Shown here piece after piece: positions 47,739 through 59,100 of a DNA stretch of 64,000 bases (positions are counted from its first letter, which is position 1; each line of letters starts with the position of its first letter). Below the pieces are notes generated by a model. The model was not told the origin of the DNA, made no database searches, and worked only from the letters and a program-made list of their open reading frames with translations. This DNA is from Myoxocephalus aenaeus. Lineage: Eukaryota > Chordata > Actinopteri > Perciformes > Cottidae. The DNA lies in the NCBI GenBank assembly GCA_038501785.1, contig JBAMJR010000072.1:792272-856271 (forward strand). The letters are read 5' to 3'. Position numbers and translations under genes: made by a program.

Positions 47739-50463
47739 GACGTGGTGACGTGACGGTGTTTTAGTTCCTGACACGACACGTCGTCACGTCGTCACGTGAC
47801 GTGATGTGACGTGGTGACGTGACGTGACGTGACGTGTCGTGGTGACGTGTCGTGGTGACGTGGTGACGTGACGTGGTGACGTGACGACGTGACGACGTGA
47901 CGTGACGACGTGACGTGACGTGGTGACGTGACGTGTCGTGGTGACGTGACGACGTGACGTGACGTGGTGACGTGACGTGTCGTGGTGACGTGACGACGTG
48001 ACGACGTGACGTGACGTGGTGACGTGACGTGACGTGTCGTGGTGACGTGACGTGGTCTGACGTGTCGTGGTGACGTGACGACGTGACGTGACGACGTGAC
48101 GACGTGACGACGTGACGTGACGACGTGACGACGTGACGTGACGACGTGACGACGTGACGTGACGACGTGACGTGACGACGTGACGTGACGACGTGACGTG
48201 GTCTGACGTGTCGTGGTGACGTGACGGCGTGACGTGACGACGTGACGTGGTGACGTGACGTGGTGACGTGACGTGGTGACGTGACGACGACGTGACGTGG
48301 TGACGTGTCGTGGTGACGTGACGTGGTGACGTGACGACGTGACGTGACGACGTGACGTGACGACGTGACGTGACGACGTGACGTGACGACGTGACGTGAC
48401 GACGTGACGTGGTCTGACGTGTCGTGGTGATGTGACGACGTGACGTGGTGACGTGACGTGGTGACGTGACGTGGTGACGTGACGACGACGTGACGTGGTG
48501 ACGTGACGACGTGACGTGACGACGTGACGACGTGACGACGTGACGTGACGACGTGACGACGTGACGACGTGACGTGACGACGTGACGACGTGACGTGACG
48601 ACGTGACGACGTGACGTGACGACGTGACGTGACGACGTGACGTGACGACGTGACGTGACGACGTGACGTGGTCTGACGTGTCGTGGTGACGTGACGGCGT
48701 GACGTGACGACGTGACGTGGTGACGTGACGTGGTGACGTGACGTGGTGACGTGACGTGGTGACGTGACGACGACGTGACGTGGTGACGTGACGACGTGAC
48801 GTGACGACGTGACGACGTGACGACGTGACGTGACGACGTGACGTGACGACGTGACGACGTGACGTGACGACGTGACGTGGTCTGACGTGTCGTGGTGACG
48901 TGACGGCGTGACGTGGTGACGTGACGTGGTGACGTGTCGTCGTGACGTGGTGACGTGTCGTCGTGACGTGGTGACGTGTCGTCGTGACGTCGTGACGTGT
49001 CGTGGTGACGTGACGTGGTGACGTGACGTGGTGACGTGACGACGTGACGTGACGGCGTGACGTGACGACGTGACGTGGTGACGTGACGTGGTGACGTGAC
49101 GTGGTGACGTGACGGCGTGACGTGACGACGTGACGTGGTGACGTGACGTGGTGACGTGACGTGGTGACGTGACGACGACGTGACGTGGTGACGTGTCGTG
49201 GTGACGTGACGTGGTGACGTGACGACGTGACGTGACGACGTGACGTGACGACGTGACGTGACGACGTGACGTGACGACGTGACGTGACGACGTGACGTGG
49301 TCTGACGTGTCGTGGTGATGTGACGACGTGACGTGGTGACGTGACGTGGTGACGTGACGTGGTGACGTGACGTGGTGACGTGACGACGACGTGACGTGGT
49401 GACGTGACGACGTGACGTGACGACGTGACGACGTGACGACGTGACGTGACGACGTGACGTGACGACGTGACGACGTGACGTGACGACGTGACGACGTGAC
49501 GTGACGACGTGACGTGACGACGTGACGTGACGACGTGACGTGACGACGTGACGTGGTCTGACGTGTCGTGGTGACGTGACGGCGTGACGTGACGACGTGA
49601 CGTGGTGACGTGACGTGGTGACGTGACGTGGTGACGTGACGACGACGTGACGTGGTGACGTGACGACGTGACGTGACGACGTGACGACGTGACGTGACGA
49701 CGTGACGTGACGACGTGACGACGTGACGTGACGACGTGACGTGGTCTGACGTGTCGTGGTGACGTGACGGCGTGACGTGGTGACGTGACGTGGTGACGTG
49801 TCGTCGTGACGTGGTGACGTGTCGTCGTGACGTGGTGACGTGTCGTCGTGACGTGGTGACGTGTCGTCGTGACGTCGTGACGTGTCGTGGTGACGTGACG
49901 TGGTGACGTGACGACGTGACGACGTGACGACGTGACGTGACGTGGTGACGTGACGTGGTGACGTGACGTGGTGACGTGACGACGTGACGTGACGACGTGA
50001 CGTGACGACGTGACGTGGTCTGACGTGTCGTGGTGATGTGACGACGTGACGTGGTGACGTGACGTGGTGACGTGACGTGGTGACGTGACGTGGTGACGTG
50101 ACGACGACGTGTCGTGGTGACGTGACGTGACGACGTGACGTGGTGACGTGACGTGTCGTGGTGACGTGACGTGGTGACGTGACGTGGTGACGTGACGACG
50201 TGACGTGACGACGTGACGTGACGACGTGACGTGGTCTGACGTGTCGTGGTGATGTGACGACGTGACGTGGTGACGTGACGTGGTGACGTGACGTGGTGAC
50301 GTGACGACGACGTGTCGTGGTGACGTGACGACGTGACGTGGTGACGTGACGTGTCGTGGTGACGTGACGTGGTGACGTGACGTGGTGACGTGTCGTCGTG
50401 ACGTGGTGACGTGTCGTGTCGTGGTGACGTGTCGTGGTGACGTGACGTGGTGACGTGACGTGA
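47739..50463. repeat. GTGAC-type CpG-rich short tandem array 2
   Basis: 2.73 kb, a second copy of the array at 41763-45809 with the same left and right junctions to the satellite. It is 1322 bp shorter, close to one 1295 bp higher-order repeat. Long stop-free minus-strand frames are again artefacts of composition. Confidence 0.97.
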
Positions 50464-53400
50464 CAGAGTCCAAAGCTGCGTTTTCAACTTTTATGTCAAA
50501 AAACGACTTTTCAGCCTAGACAGAGTCCAAAAGTGGATTCTCTTCTAGAATGCTTACATTCCATGATTTCCTTCAGTTAATGTATCTCAGAACACCATAC
50601 TTTCATGTTTCATTATAATGTAAGAGTACCTGATGCTCTCATCACGTTTTACTACCTTAAGCCGCATTTCCAACTTTTATGTCAAAAAACGACTTTTCAG
50701 CCTAGACAGAGTCCACAAGTGGATTCTCTTCTAGAATACTTAGATTCCATGATTTCCTTCAGTTAAAGTATCTCAGACCACCAGACTTTCATGTTCTATT
50801 ATAATGTAAGAGTACCTGATGCTCTCATCACATTTTACTACCTTAAGCTGCATTTCCAACTTTTATGTCAAAAAACGACTTTTCAGCCTAGACAGAGTCC
50901 AAAGCTGCGTTTCCAACTTTTATGTCAAAAAACGACTTTTCAGCCTAGACAGAGTCCACAAGTGGATTCTCTTCTAGAATACTTAGATTCCATGATTTCC
51001 TTCAGTTAAAGTATCACAGACCACCAGACTTTCATGTTCTATTATAATGTAAGAGTACCTGATGCTCTCATCACGTTTTACTACCTTAAGCTGCATTTCC
51101 AACTTTTTTGTCAAAAAACGACTTTTCAGCCTAGACAGAGTCCACAAGTGGATTCTCTTCTAGAATACTTAGATTCCATGATTTCCTTCAGTTAAAGTAT
51201 CTCAGACCACCAGACTTTCATGTTCTATTATAATGTAAGAGTACCTGATGCTCTCATCACGTTTTACTACCTTAAGCTGCATTTCCAACTTTTTTGTCAA
51301 AAAACGACTTTTCAGCCTAGACAGAGTCCAAAGCTGCGTTTCCAACTTTTATGTCAAAAAAACGACTTTTCAGCCTAGACAGAGTCCACAAGTGGATTCT
51401 CTTCTAGAATACTTAGATTCCATGATTTCCTTCAGTTAAAGTATCACAGACCACCAGACTTTCATGTTCTATTATAATGTAAGAGTACCTGATGCTCTCA
51501 TCACGTTTTACTACCTTAAGCTGCATTTCCAACTTTTTTGTCAAAAAACGACTTTTCAGCCTAGACAGAGTCCAAAGCTGCGTTTCCAACTTTATGTCAA
51601 AAAACGACTTTTCAGCCTAGACAGAGTCCACAAGTGGATTCTCTTCTAGAATACTTAGATTCCATGATTTCCTTCAGTTAAAGTATCACAGACCACCAGA
51701 CTTTCATGTTCTATTATAATGTAAGAGTACCTGATGCTCTCATCACGTTTTACTACCTTACGCTGCATTTCCAACTTTTTTGTCAAAAAACGACTTTTCA
51801 GCCTAGACAGAGTCCAAAGCTGCGTTTCCAACTTTTATGTCAAAAAAACGACTTTTCAGCCTAGACAGAGTCCAAAAGTGGATTCTCTTCTAGAATACTT
51901 AGATTCCATGATTTCCTTCAGTTAATGTATCTCAGAACACCAGACTTTCATGTTCTATTATAATGTAAGAGTACCTGATGCTCCCATCACGTTTTACTAC
52001 CTTAAGCTGCATTTCCAACTTTTTTGTCAAAAAAAACGACTTTTCAGCCTAGACAGAGTCCACAAGTGGATTCTCTTCTAGAATACTTAGATTCCATGAT
52101 TTCCTTCAGTTAAAGTATCTCAGACCACCAGACTTTCATGTTCTATTATAATGTAAGAGTACTTGATGCTCTCATCACGTTTTACTACCTTAAGCTGCAT
52201 TTCCAACTTTTTTGTCAAAAAAACGACTTTTCAGCCTAGACAGAGTCCAAAGCTGCGTTTCCAACTTTTATGTCAAAAAACGACTTTTCAGCCTAGACAG
52301 AGTCCACAAGTGGATTCTCTTCTAGAATACTTAGATTCCATGATTTCCTTCAGTTAAAGTATCACAGACCACCAGACTTTCATGTTCTATTATAATGTAA
52401 GAGTACCTGATGCTCTCATCACGTTTTACTACCTTACGCTGCATTTCCAACTTTTTTGTCAAAAAACGACTTTTCAGCCTAGACAGAGTCCAAAGCTGCG
52501 TTTCCAACTTTATGTCAAAAAACGACTTTTCAGCCTAGACAGAGTCCACAAGTGGATTCTCTTCTAGAATACTTAGATTCCATGATTTCCTTCAGTTAAA
52601 GTATCTCAGACCCCCAGACTTTCATGTTCTATTATAATGTAAGAGTACCTGATGCTCTCATCACGTTTTACTACCTTAAGCTGCATTTCCAACTTGTTTG
52701 TCAAAAAACGACTTTTCAGCCTAGACAGAGTCCACAAGTGGATTCTCTTCTAGAATACTTAGATTCCATGATTTCCTTCAGTTAAAGTATCACAGACCAC
52801 CAGACTTTCATGTTCTATTATAATGTAAGAGTACCTGATGCTCTCATCACGTTTTACTACCTTACGCTGCATTTCCAACTTTTTTGTCAAAAAACGACTT
52901 TTCAGCCTAGACAGAGTCCAAAGCTGCGTTTCCAACTTTTATGTCAAAAAAACGACTTTTCAGCCTAGACAGAGTCCACAAGTGGATTCTCTTCTAGATA
53001 TACTTAGATTCCATGATTTCCTTCAGTTAAAGTATCTCAGACCACCAGACTTTCATGTTCTATTATAATGTAAGAGTACCTGATGCTCTCATCACGTTTT
53101 ACTACCTTAAGCTGCATTTCCAACTTTTATGTCAAAAAACGACTTTTCAGCCTAGACAGAGTCCAAAGCTGCGTTTCCAACTTTTATGTCAAAAAACGAC
53201 TTTTCAGCCTAGACAGAGTCCACAAGTGGATTCTCTTCTACAATACTTAGATTCCATGATTTCCTTCAGTTAAAGTATCACAGACCACCAGACTTTCATG
53301 TTCTATTATAATGTAAGAGTACCTGATGCTCTCATCACGTTTTACTACCTTACGCTGCATTTCCAACTTTTTTGTCAAAAAACAACTTTTCAGCCTAGAC

Positions 53401-54135
53401 AGAGTCCAAAGCTGCGTTTCCAACTTTTATGTCAAAAAACGACTTTTCAGCCTAGACAGAGTCCACAAGTGGATTCTCTTCTAGAATACTTAGATTCCAT
53501 GATTTCCTTCAGTTAAAGTATCTCAGACCACCAGACTTTCATGTTCTATTATAATGTAAGAGTACCTGATGCTCTCATCACGTTTACTACCTTAAGCTGC
53601 ATTTCCAACTTTTATGTCAAAAAACGACTTTTCAGCCTAGACAGAGTCCAAAGCTGCGTTTCCAACTTTTATGTCAAAAAACGACTTTTCAGCCTAGACA
53701 GAGTCCAAAGCTGCGTTTCCAACTTTTATGTCAAAAAAACGACTTTTCAGCCTAGACAGAGTCCACAAGTGGATTCTCTTCTAGAATACTTAGATTCCAT
53801 GATTTCCTTCAGTTAAAGTATCTCAGACCACCAGACTTTCATGTTCTATTATAATGTAAGAGTACCTGATGCTCTCATCACGTTTTACTACCTTAAGCTG
53901 CATTTCCAACTTTTTTGTCAAAAAAAGACTTTTCCAGCCTAGACAGAGTCCAAAGCTGCGTTTCCAACTTTTATGTCAAAAACGACTTTTCAGCCTAGAC
54001 AGAGTCCACAAGTGGATTCTCTTCTAGAATACTTAGATTCCATGATTTCCTTCAGTTAAAGTATCACAGACCACCAGACTTTCATGTTCTATTATAATGT
54101 AAGAGTACCTGATGCTCTCATCACGTTTTACTACC
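50464..54135 (+). repeat. 57/129 bp satellite, segment after array 2
   Basis: Mixed 186, 243 and 300 bp units. Near 51840-52010 the edge-type variants that normally precede a GTGAC array occur without an array. Ends at the TTAA of piggyBac copy 3. Confidence 0.95.
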
Positions 54136-54139
54136 TTAA

Positions 54140-56150
54140 CCCTTCGTCCACGGAGCCCGCGGTTTCGCGTGGTGACACTTGAAACTTTTCTCTAAGTTTC
54201 TAAAATATTCACAGCACCCCGATAATACATCGTAAAAATATAATTTTACGTCTGGCGGAAAGAGACGGCTTCCTGCTTCCGGGTGCCTGCCCAGGCAGAG
54301 CCCAGCATAATTTTAACATCATCAGGCAAGCGAAAGGGCAGCAGTGTGTCATCTGACGCTGGAAAAAAAAAAAAAAAAATCCTTCTCTGTGATTAGTTGA
54401 GTCATATGTCCGTCGCCATTTCGTGAACTAAACAACCAATGTACACTCAGAAAATCTCAAAAGGACAACCCACTTGTACAGCATGTACACACTACAGTTT
54501 ACAATCAACATCATGACGACAAAGAGATTCAACAAGCAGGAAGCAAAGCACATGATTCTGGAGAGCAGCGAGGAGGAGGACGACGCGTCGTCGTCAGAGC
54601 TCGAAGGCTTTAGTTCTTCTGAGGAAGATGGGTAAGTGTTGTTACTAAACTTTGTTACGTGTCTGTAAGGCTGCATGGTGCAAACTAGTAATGTGTACAA
54701 ACTAGTAATGTGTACAAACTAGTAATGTGTACACTGTGTAGGAGAGTACGAGAGCCAGCCACGCGGTGCACACTGCTGTTCACGTTACTACGTCATGATC
54801 TAAGTAATGTTTATACACAGTCTGCTTTGTACAACACTCTGCTTCACGTTACTACCACTAATATTTATACATCCAATGCGGAGCACTATGCTAAAATTAC
54901 TACCACAGTCATGATCTGAATAATATTTGCACATCCAATGTGGAGCATTCTGCTCAATCGTTACGTCATCTTTCTTTCAACTGACTAGTATTGATTTATT
55001 TTACAGAGAGGAGCACCATCCGCCCCGACCAGCCTGGCCAGCAAAAAGGCAGCGTGTTGGACGGCAACTACCACGACCAGCAAAGAGGCAGCGCGTTGAC
55101 CGACCGACTAAAGACACCATCTCCAGCAAACAGGGCGCGTGCTGCCCGGCGACTGCTTTCACCTCAGGCCAGATCAAGAAAGACAGCAGCACGTGCACCA
55201 CCTGCACCTACGCTGTCCTGAGGACGGATGAAGACCCGGACACTGCTCCCCCGTCATCAAGTTCCAGCCCGGACACCAGGTCCACATGTCAGTGCCACAG
55301 CAACACCCATTGAACTCTTCAAACTGTTCTTCCAACTAAGTCCACGGTGGGTCGCAGGGTTTGCGAGCTTTGCAGCATGAAGAAAGTGAGCAAAGACACG
55401 GCGTGGAAGTGCGAGGCGTGTAACGTTCCCCTCTGCCTGCAGCTGAACAGAAACTGTTTCCATGACTGGTATGCCATGCCATGAGGATATGCCATTGAAG
55501 CATATATACTTGTATATTGTAAATGGTCTAGTCTTTGTTCTGTTTTATATTTCTGAATATATATTCTGTACATATTTTCTTTTTTTTTTATAATACATAT
55601 TTTTATTTAAAAAAAAAAAAATTGTTGTGATGGTCATTTTTCATTTGCACACACTCCCTGAAGCTTTATCTGCACTATGAAGTCATTTCTCAGTCCCATT
55701 TTTATCATTTTGGTGAAAGCTGTGAAAGACCATATTTCTACTCAAAAAACGATAATAAAAACTTTAGTTTTAGACATTTATTTACATGTATCTAACATTT
55801 TATTCATATATTTCACTGCTTTTGTGAACCTAAAACCTTTGGTAAACCAATTGCCATCACCTAAACAGAGTCACCACCTGAGTAAAGTTAGGTTTTTTCA
55901 AGCGATATGAAGAATTTCCAAAAATCGAGATTCCATTTTTCAGCTTTAGTGTCATATTATAAAGTTTTTTTCTTTACACTTTTGCCTTACGACAATGGTG
56001 CCTCATTATATAGATAGCTGAGATTGTTCTGCAATTTATGATGTAAAACATGGGTATATATCTTATATGCAAGTGCCTTAAAAGGTGAATCTAAGAAAAT
56101 TATGTCAAATCGAGAAAATCGACTGAAAATGACCTCCAGTGTGCAGTGAG
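54140..56150 (+). mobile_element. piggyBac-type element, internally deleted, copy 3
   Basis: Flanked by TTAA (54136-54139 and 56151-56154) in the same satellite site as copy 2. Nearly identical to copy 1 throughout, 2011 bp. Confidence 0.88.
54513..55484 (+). pseudogene. piggyBac transposase remnant, copy 3
   Basis: Exon 1 (54513-54631) is open: MTTKRFNKQEAKHMILES and an acidic tail to EEDG. Donor at 54632, acceptor to 55006. Exon 2 encodes AKRQRVGRQ then AKRQRVDR, where an indel shifts the frame (TDRLKTP is in another phase). The core is deleted as in the other copies. The C-terminal finger (55353-55484) is open, CELC..CEAC..CFHDWY, with Tyr in place of the last His of copies 1 and 2. Confidence 0.8.
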
Positions 56151-56154
56151 TTAA

Positions 56155-59100
56155 GCTGCATTTCCAACTTTTTTTGTCAAAAAACGACTTTTCAGCCTAG
56201 ACAGAGTCCACAAGTGGATTCTCTTCTAGAATACTTAGATTCCATGATTTCCTTCAGTTAAAGTATCTCAGACCACCAGACTTTCATGTTCTATTATAAT
56301 GTAAGAGTACCTGATGCTCTCATCACGTTTTACTACCTTAAGCTGCATTTCAACTTTTTTGTCAAAAAAACGACTTTTCAGCCTAGACAGAGTCCAAAGC
56401 TGCGTTTCCAACTTTTATGTCAAAAAAACGACTTTTCAGCCTAGACAGAGTCCACAAGTGGATTCTCTTCTAGAATACTTAGATTCCATGATTTCCTTCA
56501 GTTAAAGTATCACAGACCACCAGACTTTCATGTTCTATTATAATGTAAGAGTACCTGATGCTCTCATCACGTTTTACTACCTTAAGCTGCATTTCCAACT
56601 TTTTGTCAAAAAACGACTTTTCAGCCTAGACAGAGTCCACAAGTGGATTCTCTTCTAGAATACTTAGATTCCATGATTTCCTTCAGTAAAGTATCTCAGA
56701 CCACCAGACTTTCATGTTCTATTATAATGTAAGAGTACCTGATGCTCTCATCACGTTTTACTACCTTAAGCTGCATTTCCAACTTTTATGTCAAAAAAAC
56801 GACTTTTCAGCCTAGACAGAGTCCAAAGCTGCATTTCCAACTTTTTTGTCAAAAAAACGACTTTTCAGCCTAGACAGAGTCCACAAGTGGATTCTCTTCT
56901 AGAATACTTAGATTCCATGATTTCCTTCAGTTAAAGTATCTCAGACCACCAGACTTTCATGTTCTATTATAATGTAAGAGTACCTGATGCTCTCATCATG
57001 TTTTACTACCTTAAGCTGCATTTCCAACTTTTATGTCAAAAAACGACTTTTCAGCCTAGACAGAGTCCAAAGCTGCGTTTCCAACTTTTATGTCAAAAAA
57101 CGACTTTTCAGCCTAGACAGAGTCCACAAGTGGATTCTCTTCTAGAATACTTAGATTCCATGATTTCCTTCAGTTAAAGTATCTCAGACCACCAGACTTT
57201 CATGTTCTATTATAAGTAAGAGTACCTGATGCTCTCATCACGTTTTACTACCTTAAGCTGCATTTCCAACTTTTTTGTCAAAAAACGACTTTTTCAGCCT
57301 AGACAGAGTCCAAAGCTGCGTTTCCAACTTTTATGTCAAAAAAACGACTTTTCAGCCTAGACAGAGTCCACAAGTGGATTCTCTTCTAGAATACTTAGAT
57401 TCCATGATTTCCTTCAGTTAAAGTATCACAGACCACCAGACTTTCATGTTCTATTATAATGTAAGAGTACCTGATGCTCTCATCACGTTTTACTACCTTA
57501 AGCTGCATTTCCAACTTTTTTGTCAAAAAACGACTTTTCAGCCTAGACAGAGTCCACAAGTGGATTCTCTTCTAGAATACTTAGATTCCATGATTTCCTT
57601 CAGTTAAAGTATCTCAGACCACCAGACTTTCATGTTCTATTATAATGTAAGAGTACCTGATGCTCTCATCACGTTTTACTACCTTAAGCTGCATTTCCAA
57701 CTTTTTTGTCAAAAAACGACTTTTCAGCCTAGACAGAGTCCAAAGCTGCGTTTCCAACTTTTATGTCAAAAAAAACGACTTTTCAGCCTAGACAGAGTCC
57801 ACAAGTGGATTCTCTTCTAGAATACTTAGATTCCATGATTTCCTTCAGTTAAAGTATCACAGACCACCAGACTTTCATGTTCTATTATAATGTAAGAGTA
57901 CCTGATGCTCTCATCACGTTTTACTACCTTAAGCTGCATTTCCAACTTTTTTGTCAAAAAACGACTTTTCAGCCTAGACAGAGTCCACAAGTGGATTCTC
58001 TTCTAGAATACTTAGATTCCATGATTTCCTTCAGTTAAAGTATCTCAGACCACCAGACTTTCATGTTCTATTATAATGTAAGAGTACCTGATGCTCTCAT
58101 CACGTTTTACTACCTTAAGCTGCATTTCCAACTTTTTTGTCAAAAAAACGACTTTTCAGCCTAGACAGAGTCCAAAGCTGCGTTTCCAACTTTTATGTCA
58201 AAAAACGACTTTTCAGCCTAGACAGAGTCCACAAGTGGATTCTCTTCTAGAATACTTAGATTCCATGATTTCCTTCAGTTAAAGTATCACAGACCACCAG
58301 ACTTTCATGTTCTATTATAATGTAAGAGTACCTGATGCTCTCATCACGTTTTACTACCTTAAGCTGCATTTCCAACTTTTTTGTCAAAAAACGACTTTTC
58401 AGCCTAGACAGAGTCCACAAGTGGATTCTCTTCTAGAATACTTAGATTCCATGATTTCCTTCAGTAAAGTATCTCAGACCACCAGACTTTCATGTTCTAT
58501 TATAATGTAAGAGTACCTGATGCTCTCATCACGTTTTACTACCTTAAGCTGCATTTCCAACTTTTATGTCAAAAAACGACTTTTCAGCCTAGACAGAGTC
58601 CAAAGCTGCATTTCCAACTTTTTTGTCAAAAAACGACTTTTCAGCCTAGACAGAGTCCACAAGTGGATTCTCTTCTAGAATACTTAGATTCCATGATTTC
58701 CTTCAGTTAAAGTATCTCAGACCACCAGACTTTCATGTTCTATTATAATGTAAGAGTACCTGATGCTCTCATCATGTTTTACTACCTTAAGCTGCATTTC
58801 CAACTTTTATGTCAAAAAAACGACTTTTCAGCCTAGACAGAGTCCAAAGCTGCGTTTCCAACTTTTATGTCAAAAAACGACTTTTCAGCCTAGACAGAGT
58901 CCACAAGTGGATTCTCTTCTAGAATACTTAGATTCCATGATTTCCTTCAGTTAAAGTATCTCAGACCACCAGACTTTCATGTTCTATTATAATGTAAGAG
59001 TACCTGATGCTCTCATCACGTTTTACTACCTTAAGCTGCATTTCCAACTTTTTGTCAAAAAACGACTTTTCAGCCTAGACAGAGTCCAAAGCTGCGTTTC

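Larger units (their letters stand above)
40085..50710. repeat. Tandem segmental duplication (satellite plus GTGAC array)
   Basis: Block 1 (~40085-46060) and block 2 (~46060-50710) share satellite variants in the same order, including TCACATTTTAC (40200 and 46176) and the GTGAC array with its edges. The offset is 5976 bp on the left side and about 4655 bp right of the arrays. The TCACATTTTAC variant appears again at 50829 as the start of a partial third copy. Confidence 0.85.

Noticed and set aside
41785..50487. Minus-strand open frames of about 890-1340 codons (His/Ser/Arg/Thr/Val-rich)
   Set aside because: They fill the GTGAC arrays in two overlapping phases at once, consist of a few repeating residues, and exist only because the repeat lacks stop trinucleotides on that strand.
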